From: Dyella_A sp049445995 | GTDB lineage: Bacteria; Pseudomonadota; Gammaproteobacteria; Xanthomonadales; Rhodanobacteraceae | DNA length: 64,000 nt | Reading direction: 5' to 3' | NCBI RefSeq assembly: GCF_049445995.1 | Contig: NZ_JBMSDZ010000004.1 | Coordinates: 176,442-240,441 of the forward strand | Shown here: positions 27,888 through 35,390 of the stretch, in pieces | How the letters are laid out: each line of letters opens with the position of its first letter | Numbering within the stretch: position 1 is the stretch's first letter | The notes under the pieces: generated by a model | Database searches by the model: none | What the model was told of the DNA's origin: nothing | Seen by the model: the letters and a program-made list of their open reading frames with translations, nothing else | Made by a program: the position numbers and the translations under genes

Positions 27888-28163
27888 ATGACCGAGCCAC
27901 TCCCCGCCGACGCCGTCCGCGACCAGGTGTTCGCGATCATCGCCAAGCAGGCCAAGATCGACGTGGCGACGATCACCCCGGCCTCCACGCTGAAGGATCT
28001 CGGCGTGGCGTCGCTGGACGCGATCGAGGTGATCTTCGACATCGAGGAGCACTTCGACATCACCTTCCCCGACCAGGGCACCAACTTCGACACCGACACC
28101 GTGCAGCATCTGGTCGATGCGGTGGTGGCGGCGCAGGCCGCCAAGGCCGACGGATCGGTATGA
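27888..28163 (+). CDS. Acyl carrier protein (stand-alone, atypical)
   Basis: A 91-aa carrier protein with the four-helix ACP pattern (RDQVFAIIAKQAKIDVATI). The phosphopantetheine serine is Ser42 in LKDLGVASLDAIEVIF. The residue before it is Ala instead of the near-universal Asp of the DSL motif. Acidic helix II (EVIFDIEEHFDITFPD) is preserved. It is translationally coupled to the ketosynthase (ATGA). This is a specialised ACP, distinct from the housekeeping AcpP, which is normally next to fabF and rpmF elsewhere. Confidence 0.9.
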   Translation: MTEPLPADAVRDQVFAIIAKQAKIDVATITPASTLKDLGVASLDAIEVIFDIEEHFDITFPDQGTNFDTDTVQHLVDAVVAAQAAKADGSV

Positions 28164-29389
28164 GCGACGCCGCATCCCGCGCCATCGCCATCACCGGCAT
28201 GGGCGCGATCAGCGCCTTCGGTGAGGGCGCGCAAACGCTGTGGGCCGGACTGCGCGAAGGGCGCAGCGGCATCCGCCCGCTGCGCCACGAGCGTGCCGCC
28301 GATTTGCGCGTGCGCGTCGCCGCGCAGGTGCCGGAGGATTTCGATCCGGCGGCACATTTCTCCGAGCGCCAGCTGTCCATGCTCGACCGCACCTCGCAGC
28401 TCGCGCTGGTCGCGGCGAACGAGGCGATCGCGCAGTCGGGGCTGGATTTCGCCGCCGATGGCCTGGGCCTGCGCACCGCGGTGGTGGTGGGCACTGGCGT
28501 GGGTGGCGAGACCACGCAGGACGAGCAGAGCCGCCGACTCTACGCGGAGAACGCCTCGCGCCTGCATCCGCTGAGCATTGTGCGGCTGATGACCAACGCG
28601 CCGGCCAGCCAGATCTCCATGACGCACGGTCTGCGCGGTCCGGCCTTCGCCGTGGCCAGCGCCTGCGCCTCCGCCAACCACGCCATCGCCCAGGCCGCGA
28701 TGATGATCCGTGCCGGACTGGTCGACGTGGCAGTGGTCGGCGGCACCGAGGCGTGCCTCAGCTTCGGCGCGATGCGTGCGTGGGAAGCGATGCGCGTGCT
28801 CGCCGACGACACCTGCCGCCCGTTCAGCGCCAACCGCCGCGGCCTGGTGCTGGGCGAGGGTGCCGGCATGTTCGTGCTCGAATCCATGGCCTACGCCCGC
28901 GCGCGCGGCGCGCAGGTGCTGGGCGTGCTCGCCGGCGTGGGCATGAGCGCCGACGCCGGCGACATCGTGGCGCCCGATGCGGCCGGCAGTGCATCGGCGA
29001 TGGCGCAGGCGCTGGCCGACGCCGGGCTGTCGCCCGGGGACATCGACTACATCAACGCGCACGGCACCGGCACGCCGGCCAACGATCCGACCGAAACCAG
29101 GGCGATCCATCGGGTGTTCGGCACGCATGCGCCGCGGCTGGCGGTGTCCTCCACCAAGTCGATGCACGGCCACGCGTTGGGCGCCTCCGGTGCGCTGGAG
29201 CTGGTGGCGGTGCTCGGTGCGATCCGTGACGGCGTGGTGCCGCCCACCGCCAACCTCGACGCGCCTGATCCGGCCTGCGACCTCGACTACGTTGCCAACG
29301 TGCCGCGCCAGATGCGCGTACGCGCGGCGCTCAGCAACTCCTTCGCGTTCGGCGGGCTCAACGCCGTGCTGGCGGTGCGCGCACCCTGA
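28160..29389 (+). CDS. Beta-ketoacyl-ACP synthase (FabF-like), cluster-associated
   Basis: A 409-aa thiolase-fold condensing enzyme with a full catalytic triad: Cys169 in VASACASANHAI, His301 in INAHGTGTPANDPTE, and His338 in STKSMHGHALGASGALE. The family gatekeeper region and GEGAGMFVLE are present. The canonical KSMTGH reads KSMHGH. It condenses an ACP-bound unit, most likely with its coupled neighbour ACP. The absence of nearby KR/DH/ER genes suggests one condensation or a decarboxylative priming role and not a full chain-building system. Confidence 0.93.
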   Translation: MSDAASRAIAITGMGAISAFGEGAQTLWAGLREGRSGIRPLRHERAADLRVRVAAQVPEDFDPAAHFSERQLSMLDRTSQLALVAANEAIAQSGLDFAADGLGLRTAVVVGTGVGGETTQDEQSRRLYAENASRLHPLSIVRLMTNAPASQISMTHGLRGPAFAVASACASANHAIAQAAMMIRAGLVDVAVVGGTEACLSFGAMRAWEAMRVLADDTCRPFSANRRGLVLGEGAGMFVLESMAYARARGAQVLGVLAGVGMSADAGDIVAPDAAGSASAMAQALADAGLSPGDIDYINAHGTGTPANDPTETRAIHRVFGTHAPRLAVSSTKSMHGHALGASGALELVAVLGAIRDGVVPPTANLDAPDPACDLDYVANVPRQMRVRAALSNSFAFGGLNAVLAVRAP

Positions 29390-29421
29390 GCAACGGAACG
29401 CTCGCCGCAGTGGATGCATCC

Positions 29422-30489
29422 ATGCCTTACCTCGCCCAACTCGAACCGGAGAGCCTGCTGCGGCAGTTCCTCGCTCACCCGCCGGAAGGCTTCGTGGCCG
29501 GCACCACGGAATCGGGCATGCCCACCTTCGTGGCGCCGTTGGACCTGCTCACCACGGCCGACGACACGCTGCGACGGCGCCTCACGCGGCTGCCCGGGTA
29601 TGGACGCTGGGGCCGGCTGCTGCGCTGGCGCACGCGCTTTGCCGGCAGCACCGTCACCGAGTTCGCGCCGCTGCCGCGCACCGTCTCGCCCGAGGCGCTG
29701 GCGCGCGAGCTGGTACCGGGCCTCGGTCGCGACTGCGCCCTGCTGGTGGTGAAGGACATCGCGCCGGAAACGCCCCTGCTCGACGTGGCCGACGGCCAGC
29801 GCGCCAACGCCTTTGCCCGCGCGCTGGAAGAGGCCGGCTGCGTGCTGCTCGAAGGCATGGCGCTGGCCTGGGTGCCGATCGATTTCGACAGCGAGGACGA
29901 CTACCTCGCGCGCCTCTCGCGCAGTCGCCGCAAGGACATGAAGCGCAAGCTGCGCTCGCGCGCCGACCTGCGCATCGAGGCCTGGCCCACCGGCTCGCCG
30001 GTGTTCGAGGACGCCGCCCTGCGCGCGCGCATCCACGCCCTGTACGAGAACGTCTACGCGCAGAGCGAGATCCACTTCGATCGCCTCACGCCGGCCTTCC
30101 TCGACGCTGTGCTGCGCGACGGCGGCAGCGGCGGCGTGGTGTTCGCCTATTTCCACGGCGATGCGCTGATCGGCTGGAACCTCTGCTACGAGCACGCCGG
30201 CAAGCTGGTGGACAAGTACATCGGCCTGGCCTATCCGGCCGCGCGCGAGCACAACCTGTACTTCGTCAGCTGGATGGAAAACCTCGATTACGCGCGCCGC
30301 CGGGACTTGAGCCACTACGTGGCCGGCTGGACCGACGCCGCGGTGAAGCGTCAGCTCGGCGCGCGCTTCTGCCTCACCCGCCACGCGGTGTACGTGCGCA
30401 ACCCGCTGCTGCGGGCCGTCTTCCGCCGCATCGCCCACCACTTCGAGAGCGAGCCGGTGCAGCCGGCGCCCGCCATGGAATCGGCATGA
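29422..30489 (+). CDS. BioF2-like (GNAT-fold) acyltransferase
   Basis: A 355-aa protein whose C-terminal half shows the GNAT/FemX-like fold of the BioF2 family. The blocks are DDYLARLSRSRRKDMKRKLR (basic substrate loop), GGVVFAYFHGDALIGWNLCY and KYIGLAYPAAREHNLYFVSW. Such proteins transfer acyl or aminoacyl groups to amines in exopolysaccharide and natural-product pathways. ATG 29422 has GGA seven nt upstream; a GTG at 29410 would add four residues. It follows the ketosynthase by 32 nt and overlaps the next gene (ATGA). N-acylation of the aminotransferase product is a plausible role. Confidence 0.8.
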   Translation: MPYLAQLEPESLLRQFLAHPPEGFVAGTTESGMPTFVAPLDLLTTADDTLRRRLTRLPGYGRWGRLLRWRTRFAGSTVTEFAPLPRTVSPEALARELVPGLGRDCALLVVKDIAPETPLLDVADGQRANAFARALEEAGCVLLEGMALAWVPIDFDSEDDYLARLSRSRRKDMKRKLRSRADLRIEAWPTGSPVFEDAALRARIHALYENVYAQSEIHFDRLTPAFLDAVLRDGGSGGVVFAYFHGDALIGWNLCYEHAGKLVDKYIGLAYPAAREHNLYFVSWMENLDYARRRDLSHYVAGWTDAAVKRQLGARFCLTRHAVYVRNPLLRAVFRRIAHHFESEPVQPAPAMESA

Positions 30490-31352
30490 CCCGCCCGATC
30501 GTGCTGGACATCGACCACTCCGTCGGCCCGCTGCCCGGGCGACTGGTGGTGCCGCTGGAACACTGGCAGGAGGCGCTGCGCTTCGGCTGCTCGCTGCGCA
30601 CGCTGGATCGATTCCGCCAAGTCCTCAACGACACCCTTCCGGCCGAGCACGGCACCGTGCTGCTTGGCAGCGGCGACTTCCATCACCTGAGCTGGCCGCT
30701 GATCGAGCGGGTGCGGCACGCCGCGCCGTTCCAGGTGGCGGTGCTGGACAACCACCCGGACAACATGCGCTACCCGTTCGGCGTGCACTGCGGCTCGTGG
30801 GTGCGCCGCGTGGCGATGCTGCCGCAGGTGAGCCACGTGCACGTGGTGGGCATCGGCTCGACCGACATCGGTGCCGGCCACGCGTGGGAAAACTACCTCG
30901 CCCCGCTGCGCGCCGGCCGCCTGAGCTACTGGAGCGTGGGCGTGGACGTGCGCTGGGCAGCGAAGGCCGGCCTCGGCGAGGCCTTCCACGCGTTCGAGCA
31001 CGCCGACGCGCTGGTCGACGCCTTCACCGCGCAACAGCTTGCCGCGCCGCAGCCCACGTACCTGTCGATCGACAAGGACGTGTTCGCGCAGAACGTGGCG
31101 CGCACCAACTGGGACCAGGGCAGCCTGCAGTTCCACCACGCCACCGCCATCATCGCCAGCCTGCGCGCCGGCCTCGTCGGCAGCGACATCACCGGAGAAA
31201 TCTCCGCCTACCGCTACAAGAGCTGGTGGAAGCGCCGACTCTCTGCCATCGACGACCAGCCCCCGGTCGACCCAAGCGAACTGGCCCGCTGGCAGGCGCA
31301 GCAGCATGGGTTGAACGAGCAGTTGCTGGAGGCGATCGCTGCGCAAGCGTGA
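30486..31352 (+). CDS. Arginase/ureohydrolase-fold protein
   Basis: A 288-aa protein with the metal-site pattern of the ureohydrolase fold: GSGDFHHLS (61-69, cf. GGDHS), VLDNHPDN with Asp88, His90 and Asp92 (DxHxD), and SIDKDVF with Asp196 and Asp198 (SxDxD). It is divergent from true arginases and agmatinases, so hydrolysis of a guanidine, formamide or amide bond is possible but unproven. It is the last gene of the plus-strand biosynthetic run and is coupled to the acyltransferase. Confidence 0.8.
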   Translation: MTRPIVLDIDHSVGPLPGRLVVPLEHWQEALRFGCSLRTLDRFRQVLNDTLPAEHGTVLLGSGDFHHLSWPLIERVRHAAPFQVAVLDNHPDNMRYPFGVHCGSWVRRVAMLPQVSHVHVVGIGSTDIGAGHAWENYLAPLRAGRLSYWSVGVDVRWAAKAGLGEAFHAFEHADALVDAFTAQQLAAPQPTYLSIDKDVFAQNVARTNWDQGSLQFHHATAIIASLRAGLVGSDITGEISAYRYKSWWKRRLSAIDDQPPVDPSELARWQAQQHGLNEQLLEAIAAQA

Positions 31353-31388
31353 TGGGTGTCCCGCTGTGGTTTTGCGGTTGACCATTGC

Positions 31389-31407
31389 GTACGGTAGTAT
31401 TCCGTAC
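31389..31407. promoter_or_regulatory. Operator palindrome of the tacAT locus
   Basis: GTACGG-N7-CCGTAC is a perfect inverted repeat ending 14 nt before the antitoxin ATG, with a TTGACC -35-like hexamer just upstream (31378-31383). It fits autoregulation by the antitoxin. Confidence 0.65.
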
Positions 31408-31421
31408 AAATGGAGCCCGCC

Positions 31422-31688
31422 ATGACTGCCGCCGCCCGCCTCGATCTTCGCCTCTCTCCTACCGACAAGGCTCGCATCAGCCGTGCCGCCGGTCTGCGCG
31501 GTGTGCCGCTGTCGGCCTTCGTGCGCGACGCGGTGTTGCGCGAGGCTGAAACCGTGATGGCGGCTGAGCTTACCGTCACCCTTTCCGTAGCCGAGTCGCG
31601 GCGCTTCCTCGATACGCTGGACAAGCCTTTCAAGCCCCATGCCCGTTTGAAAAAGGCGATGGCCGACGCCGCCAAATTGATCCGTTGA
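31422..31688 (+). CDS. tacA: TacA-family (DUF1778) antitoxin
   Basis: A ribbon-helix-helix antitoxin of 88 aa (ARLDLRLSPTDKARISRAAG at the N terminus) that binds DNA and neutralises the GNAT toxin encoded next. The ATG at 31422 has GGAG six nt upstream; an ATG at 31410 lies inside the operator-proximal leader. The toxin GTG follows after one base. It sits exactly between the two convergent halves of the biosynthetic region. Confidence 0.9.
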   Translation: MTAAARLDLRLSPTDKARISRAAGLRGVPLSAFVRDAVLREAETVMAAELTVTLSVAESRRFLDTLDKPFKPHARLKKAMADAAKLIR

Positions 31689-31689
31689 C

Positions 31690-32181
31690 GTGCCTCTGCG
31701 CCTTGTACGGCTGGATGCGCGCCTGCACGACCGCAACGGTTTCACCTGCGGCGAGCCCGCGCTGGACGCCTATCTGCGCCACCAGGCCGGGCAGCATCAG
31801 CGCGACGGCATCGCCACCACCCATGTCCTGATCGATGACAGCGCCACGTCGCGTATCCTGGGCTACTGCAGCCTTGCGGCTGCTCAGGCAAATATCGAGG
31901 ACCTGCAACCGACTGACCGCAAGCGTCTTCCCGCCTATCCCGTACCCGCTGTACGCATTGGCCGGCTGGCAGTGGCTATCGACGGACAGGGCAACGGCTA
32001 CGGTGCATTGCTGCTGGGTCATGCCATGAACTGCGCCATGCAGCTGCGCACCCAGCTCGGTGTGAAGCTGGTGCTGGTCGATGCTCTCAACGAGCGCGCC
32101 GCCCGCTTTTATCGCGCCTGCGGCTTCCGCGAAGTCGCGGCCAATGCCATGACGCTGTATCTGCCGCTGGGCAAGGGTTGA
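31690..32181 (+). CDS. tacT: TacT-family GNAT toxin
   Basis: TacT-type toxins acetylate the amino group of charged tRNAs and block translation. The 163-aa protein has the family N-terminal pattern FTCGEPALDAYLRHQAGQHQ, the acetyl-CoA loop RIGRLAVAIDGQGNGYGALL, and the C-terminal ARFYRACGFREV motif with the catalytic tyrosine region. It starts with GTG at 31690, one base after the antitoxin stop. Confidence 0.9.
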   Translation: MPLRLVRLDARLHDRNGFTCGEPALDAYLRHQAGQHQRDGIATTHVLIDDSATSRILGYCSLAAAQANIEDLQPTDRKRLPAYPVPAVRIGRLAVAIDGQGNGYGALLLGHAMNCAMQLRTQLGVKLVLVDALNERAARFYRACGFREVAANAMTLYLPLGKG

Positions 32182-32238
32182 ACTCGGCAGCAAGGCGTCA
32201 TGCCGACGTGGCGGCGAGACAGGAAAAGGTGCGGCGCC

Positions 32239-33444
32239 TCAGCCACTCGTGCGGTCCATCGCCTCGACAATCCGCTCGAAGGCCGCATCGTCCAGCCACG
32301 GGCTGTTGCTGAGGGTCAGCGCGCGCTGGGCGAAGTCGCGGGCGTGCGGCATGGGCGCTTGCGGCACGCGGTCGGCGAGGTAGGCGTAGTCGGGCAGGGC
32401 GTGGACAAACAGGCGGCTGACGCCGAGGCCGGCGGTCCACAGTTTGTCCAGCGCGGCGTCGGCGTGCGCGGCGGTGGGCATCAGCAGCAGCAGGAAGGGC
32501 CAGCTGCCGCTGGTGCCCGGAGCCTCGTCGAACACGGTGATGCCGGGCAGGGCGCGCAGCCGGGCCACGCGCTGCAGCGCGCGGGCGCGATTGTTGATGA
32601 GGAAATCCGGCAGTCGCGCCGCCGCACGGGTGCCGACGCCGCGGCGCCAGCGGCCGACGCGATGGAACGGAATCTGCGGCGCGAAGTCATCGCCCACGGC
32701 GGCGATCGGGTCGCCCCGCCGCAGCGCGCGGCGCAGCGGCATGCCGTAGGCGAGGCCCAGCAGCGACGGCCGATACAGCGCGGCGAGTCCCAGCAGTTCG
32801 ACGCTGCGGCGCAGCTCCCAGAGCGGTACGCGCGGCACGATGGCGGCGCCGACGGCGCGCAGTTCCTCGCGCAGTGCGTCGTCGCGGGTGACCAGCAGTC
32901 CGCCTTCGTGGATCGACAGGCCCTTGCCGGCGGCGAGGCTGAAGAAGCCGATGTCGCCGCGCAAACCCACGCTCTGCCCGCCATCGCGCGCGCCCAAGGC
33001 CTGCGCGGCATCCTCGATGACGAAGGCGCCGCTGGCGCGGGCGATCTCCAGCGGCGCATCCATGTCGGCGACGAGGCCGGCGAGGTGGGTGGGGAGGATG
33101 GCGAGTGTGTCCTCGCGGCAGGCCAGTGCCAGCGCCTGCGGATCGAGGTCCCAGTGGTCCGGACGCGTGTCGCACAGACGCAGCGTGAGGCCCATGCGGT
33201 GCACGGCGATGGCCACCAGCGGACAGGTGTAGGCCGGCGCCACCACCACGCGGCGGTCCGGCGCGCGCCCCTTCAGCGCATGCAGCGCCACCAGCAGCGC
33301 CGCGGTGCCGGAGCATTCCAGTTGCAGCGGCGGCGTACTCAACTGCGCGGCGAGCGTGGCAGTGAGTGCATCGCGGCGCGACAGCAGGTCCGCGGCCTGC
33401 AGCGGCAGGCCGGCGGTGGGCGGTATTTCGCGCAGGCGGCGCAT
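32239..33444 (-). CDS. DegT/DnrJ/EryC1/StrS-type aminotransferase
   Basis: A 401-aa fold-type I PLP enzyme of the sugar-aminotransferase family. Features are ECSGTAALLVALHALKG (cofactor phosphate site), VVVAPAYTCPLVAIAVHRMG, EDAAQALGAR (PLP-ring Asp), and the Schiff-base lysine in FSLAAGKGLSIHEGG (Lys174). These enzymes usually aminate nucleotide-linked ketosugars, but stand-alone members also act in lipid and cofactor pathways. It is the last gene of the minus-strand half of the biosynthetic region, separated from the EamA genes by a REP pair. Confidence 0.88.
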   Translation of the reverse strand: MRRLREIPPTAGLPLQAADLLSRRDALTATLAAQLSTPPLQLECSGTAALLVALHALKGRAPDRRVVVAPAYTCPLVAIAVHRMGLTLRLCDTRPDHWDLDPQALALACREDTLAILPTHLAGLVADMDAPLEIARASGAFVIEDAAQALGARDGGQSVGLRGDIGFFSLAAGKGLSIHEGGLLVTRDDALREELRAVGAAIVPRVPLWELRRSVELLGLAALYRPSLLGLAYGMPLRRALRRGDPIAAVGDDFAPQIPFHRVGRWRRGVGTRAAARLPDFLINNRARALQRVARLRALPGITVFDEAPGTSGSWPFLLLLMPTAAHADAALDKLWTAGLGVSRLFVHALPDYAYLADRVPQAPMPHARDFAQRALTLSNSPWLDDAAFERIVEAMDRTSG

Positions 33445-33481
33445 GGAGCTCAGGGTCGGATCCCGAAGAACAACATCAGGA

Positions 33482-33553
33482 CGTCATTCCCGCAAAGCGG
33501 GAATCCACGGTCGATTTGAGGACAATGGATTCCCGCTTTCGCGGGAATGACGG
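33482..33553. repeat. REP family B inverted pair
   Basis: Two opposed hairpins (GTCATTCCCGCAAAGCGGGA from 33483 and TTCCCGCTTTCGCGGGAATG around 33529-33548) separated by about 20 nt, between the DegT-like gene and the EamA pair. Confidence 0.9.
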
Positions 33554-33608
33554 CCAAGGATGATTCCGCCATGTAGTGGATTATCTCTTCTTCTAGCGTA
33601 TGCGTAGC

Positions 33609-34007
33609 TCATGGTGCTTCAGGAGCGCTCACGGGCGCCGCCTCGCGTTCGGCCAGGCCCAGGCAGACGATGCCGGCGAGGATCGCCGCGGCGCCGAGCA
33701 GCTTGGTGGTGGTGAGCGGTTCGTGGAACAGCCATACCGACAGCGCCATCACGCTGATCACCTCCAGGTGCGAGGCGGCGAAGGCCGGACCGATCGGCGC
33801 GTGCTTGAGCAGGCTCATCCAGGTGAAGAACGCGCCAAGGTAGCCGAGCACCGCGCCGTACACCCACGGCTCGCCGAACAGCCGCAGCAGCCAGGCGAGG
33901 TTGGCCTCCACCGGCAGGGCATGGTTGCCGGCAAGCTTGAAGGAAATCTGCGTGAGCGTGTCGAAACCCATCAGCAGGGCGAAGCCGATCAGGTAGAAGC
34001 GCTTCAT
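33609..34007 (-). CDS. Half-size EamA/DMT membrane protein (ArnF-like subunit)
   Basis: A 132-aa protein with four membrane helices (MKRFYLIGFALLMGFDTLTQ, GAVLGYLGAFFTWMSLL, HLEVISVMALSVWLF and LLGAAAILAGIVCLG). It is the single-repeat EmrE/ArnE/ArnF size class rather than the ten-helix EamA class. It overlaps the preceding partner gene by 4 nt, suggesting a heterodimer like the ArnE-ArnF flippase for undecaprenyl-linked aminoarabinose. A role in flipping the cluster product is inferred from context. Confidence 0.82.
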   Translation of the reverse strand: MKRFYLIGFALLMGFDTLTQISFKLAGNHALPVEANLAWLLRLFGEPWVYGAVLGYLGAFFTWMSLLKHAPIGPAFAASHLEVISVMALSVWLFHEPLTTTKLLGAAAILAGIVCLGLAEREAAPVSAPEAP

Positions 34008-34363
34008 GCGCCCGCTCCCACGATCGCCACGCCCAGGCTCACCAGCAGGATGCCGGCCACGCGCAGGCGGGTGAGTTTCTCGCCGAACAGGAAGCGCCCG
34101 GCCACCATGATCGCCACGATGTTGACCGATCCCAGCAGCACGCCCTCGGACAACGGCAGCAGCGAGAGGAAGGCGATCCACACCAGGAACTCGAACACGT
34201 AGCAGCCCACGCCGATCCACAGCCACGGGCGCGCGGCCATGTATCTCCAGCGGGCCAGGCCGTCGCCCGCGGCGCGGTCACCGGCGGCGGCCTTGAAGGC
34301 GAGCTGGCCGCCGGTGTCGAGCACCACGTTGGCCAGCCACAGGATGATGGTGAGCAGGGGCAT
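34004..34363 (-). CDS. Half-size EamA/DMT membrane protein (ArnE-like subunit)
   Basis: A 119-aa four-helix protein (LLTIILWLANVVLDTGGQLA, WLWIGVGCYVFEFLVWIAFL, PLSEGVLLGSVNIVAIMVAG and LRVAGILLVSLGVAIVGAG). It is coupled to the next half-size DMT gene through an ATGA overlap and follows the alpha/beta hydrolase by 7 nt. Pairs of short DMT proteins usually act as antiparallel heterodimers in lipid-intermediate flipping or small-molecule export. Confidence 0.82.
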   Translation of the reverse strand: MPLLTIILWLANVVLDTGGQLAFKAAAGDRAAGDGLARWRYMAARPWLWIGVGCYVFEFLVWIAFLSLLPLSEGVLLGSVNIVAIMVAGRFLFGEKLTRLRVAGILLVSLGVAIVGAGA

Positions 34364-34370
34364 GCGGGTC

Positions 34371-35207
34371 TCAGGCCGCCGCGCGCTCGGCGGTGCGGCC
34401 GGCGACGATGGCATCGAAGAAGCGCGCCGAGCGCTCGATCAGGGTGCGGCGCTCCTTGTCGATGGTGATCATGTGGTAGCTGTCGTCGAGCAGCAGCAGT
34501 TCGGTGGGGGCGCTCACGCCGCGCAGCACCAGCTCGGCGTTGCGCACGCTGGCCACGTCGTCCTCGCTGGCGTGGGCGACCAGGCAGGGCGAGGTGACCT
34601 TGGGCAGCCGGCGTCGCACGTGCGCCGAGAGCTGGTGGAGGTCGGCCAGCGCGTGCCACGGGTTGCCGAGCAGGCCGGCCACGGTGCTGTCGCCCGAGCG
34701 CATCGCGGCGGCGACCTGGGCGCGCAGGCGCTCGTCGCGCAGGCCGTAGGGCGGCTGCTCCTCGAACGCGCGGTCGCGGCCGAGGCCGAGCTTCTTCACC
34801 AGCGGCAGCAGGAAGCTCAACCGCGCCGACCACGGAATGCTCCAGCCGTCGTAGCGGAAGGTGGCGCCGTACACGCCCACGCCGGCCACCTGCTGCGGAC
34901 GCTCGGCGGCGAGCTTGAGCGAGAGCAGCGCGCCCATCGACAGGCCGCCCACAAACAGGTGGTCGACGTGCTGCATCAGCTTGTCGGCGGCGGCTTCAAC
35001 GCTGGCGTACCAGTCGCGCCAGTTGGTGGCGAGCAGATCCTCGACGTTGCCGCAGTGACCGGCCAGTTGCATACCGTAGACGGTGAAGCCGGCGTTGTTC
35101 AGGCCCTTGGCGAGCAGGCGCATTTCCATCGGCGTGCCGGTGAGGCCGTGGATCAGCAGCACGCCGCGGCGGTCACCTTCGAGCATGAAGTCGGTGGGTT
35201 GGATCAT
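34371..35207 (-). CDS. Alpha/beta hydrolase (carboxylesterase/monoacylglycerol-lipase type)
   Basis: A 278-aa serine hydrolase. It has the oxyanion region VLLIHGLTGTPMEM, the nucleophile elbow GGLSMGALLS (Ser90), an acid in AHASEDDVAS (Asp216 or 217) and the catalytic histidine in DDSYHMITID (His245). It resembles Est30-like carboxylesterases and lysophospholipases that act on acyl esters. The ATG at 35207 has CAGGAT upstream. It leads the minus-strand half of the biosynthetic region and could release or trim an acyl group. Confidence 0.88.
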   Translation of the reverse strand: MIQPTDFMLEGDRRGVLLIHGLTGTPMEMRLLAKGLNNAGFTVYGMQLAGHCGNVEDLLATNWRDWYASVEAAADKLMQHVDHLFVGGLSMGALLSLKLAAERPQQVAGVGVYGATFRYDGWSIPWSARLSFLLPLVKKLGLGRDRAFEEQPPYGLRDERLRAQVAAAMRSGDSTVAGLLGNPWHALADLHQLSAHVRRRLPKVTSPCLVAHASEDDVASVRNAELVLRGVSAPTELLLLDDSYHMITIDKERRTLIERSARFFDAIVAGRTAERAAA

Positions 35208-35294
35208 GGGGACATCCTGGGCGGTGAGGCTGTCATGCCTCGGCTTTTCCATGGCTCAAGCGGGCCGCCTGGTCGCAGCCTCGCAGTCTTTGCT

Positions 35295-35366
35295 CGTCAT
35301 CCTCGCGAACGCGGGGATCCACCGCCATGGAGCGAAGATGGACCCCCGCGTTCGCGGGGATGACGC
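35295..35366. repeat. REP family B inverted pair
   Basis: Opposed hairpins GTCATCCTCGCGAACGCGGG (35296-35315) and CCCCGCGTTCGCGGGGATGA (about 35344-35363) between the exporter operon end and the hydrolase operon start. They occupy most of that 183-nt gap. Confidence 0.88.
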
Positions 35367-35390
35367 CGTAAAGGTGATCGCAAGTTCGTG

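Noticed and set aside
26195..29419. A 1074-codon minus-strand ORF opposite the aminotransferase-ACP-ketosynthase genes
   Set aside because: Its composition (His/Arg/Val/Gln rich, no motifs) is that of an antisense shadow; the plus strand holds clearly recognisable enzymes over its whole length.
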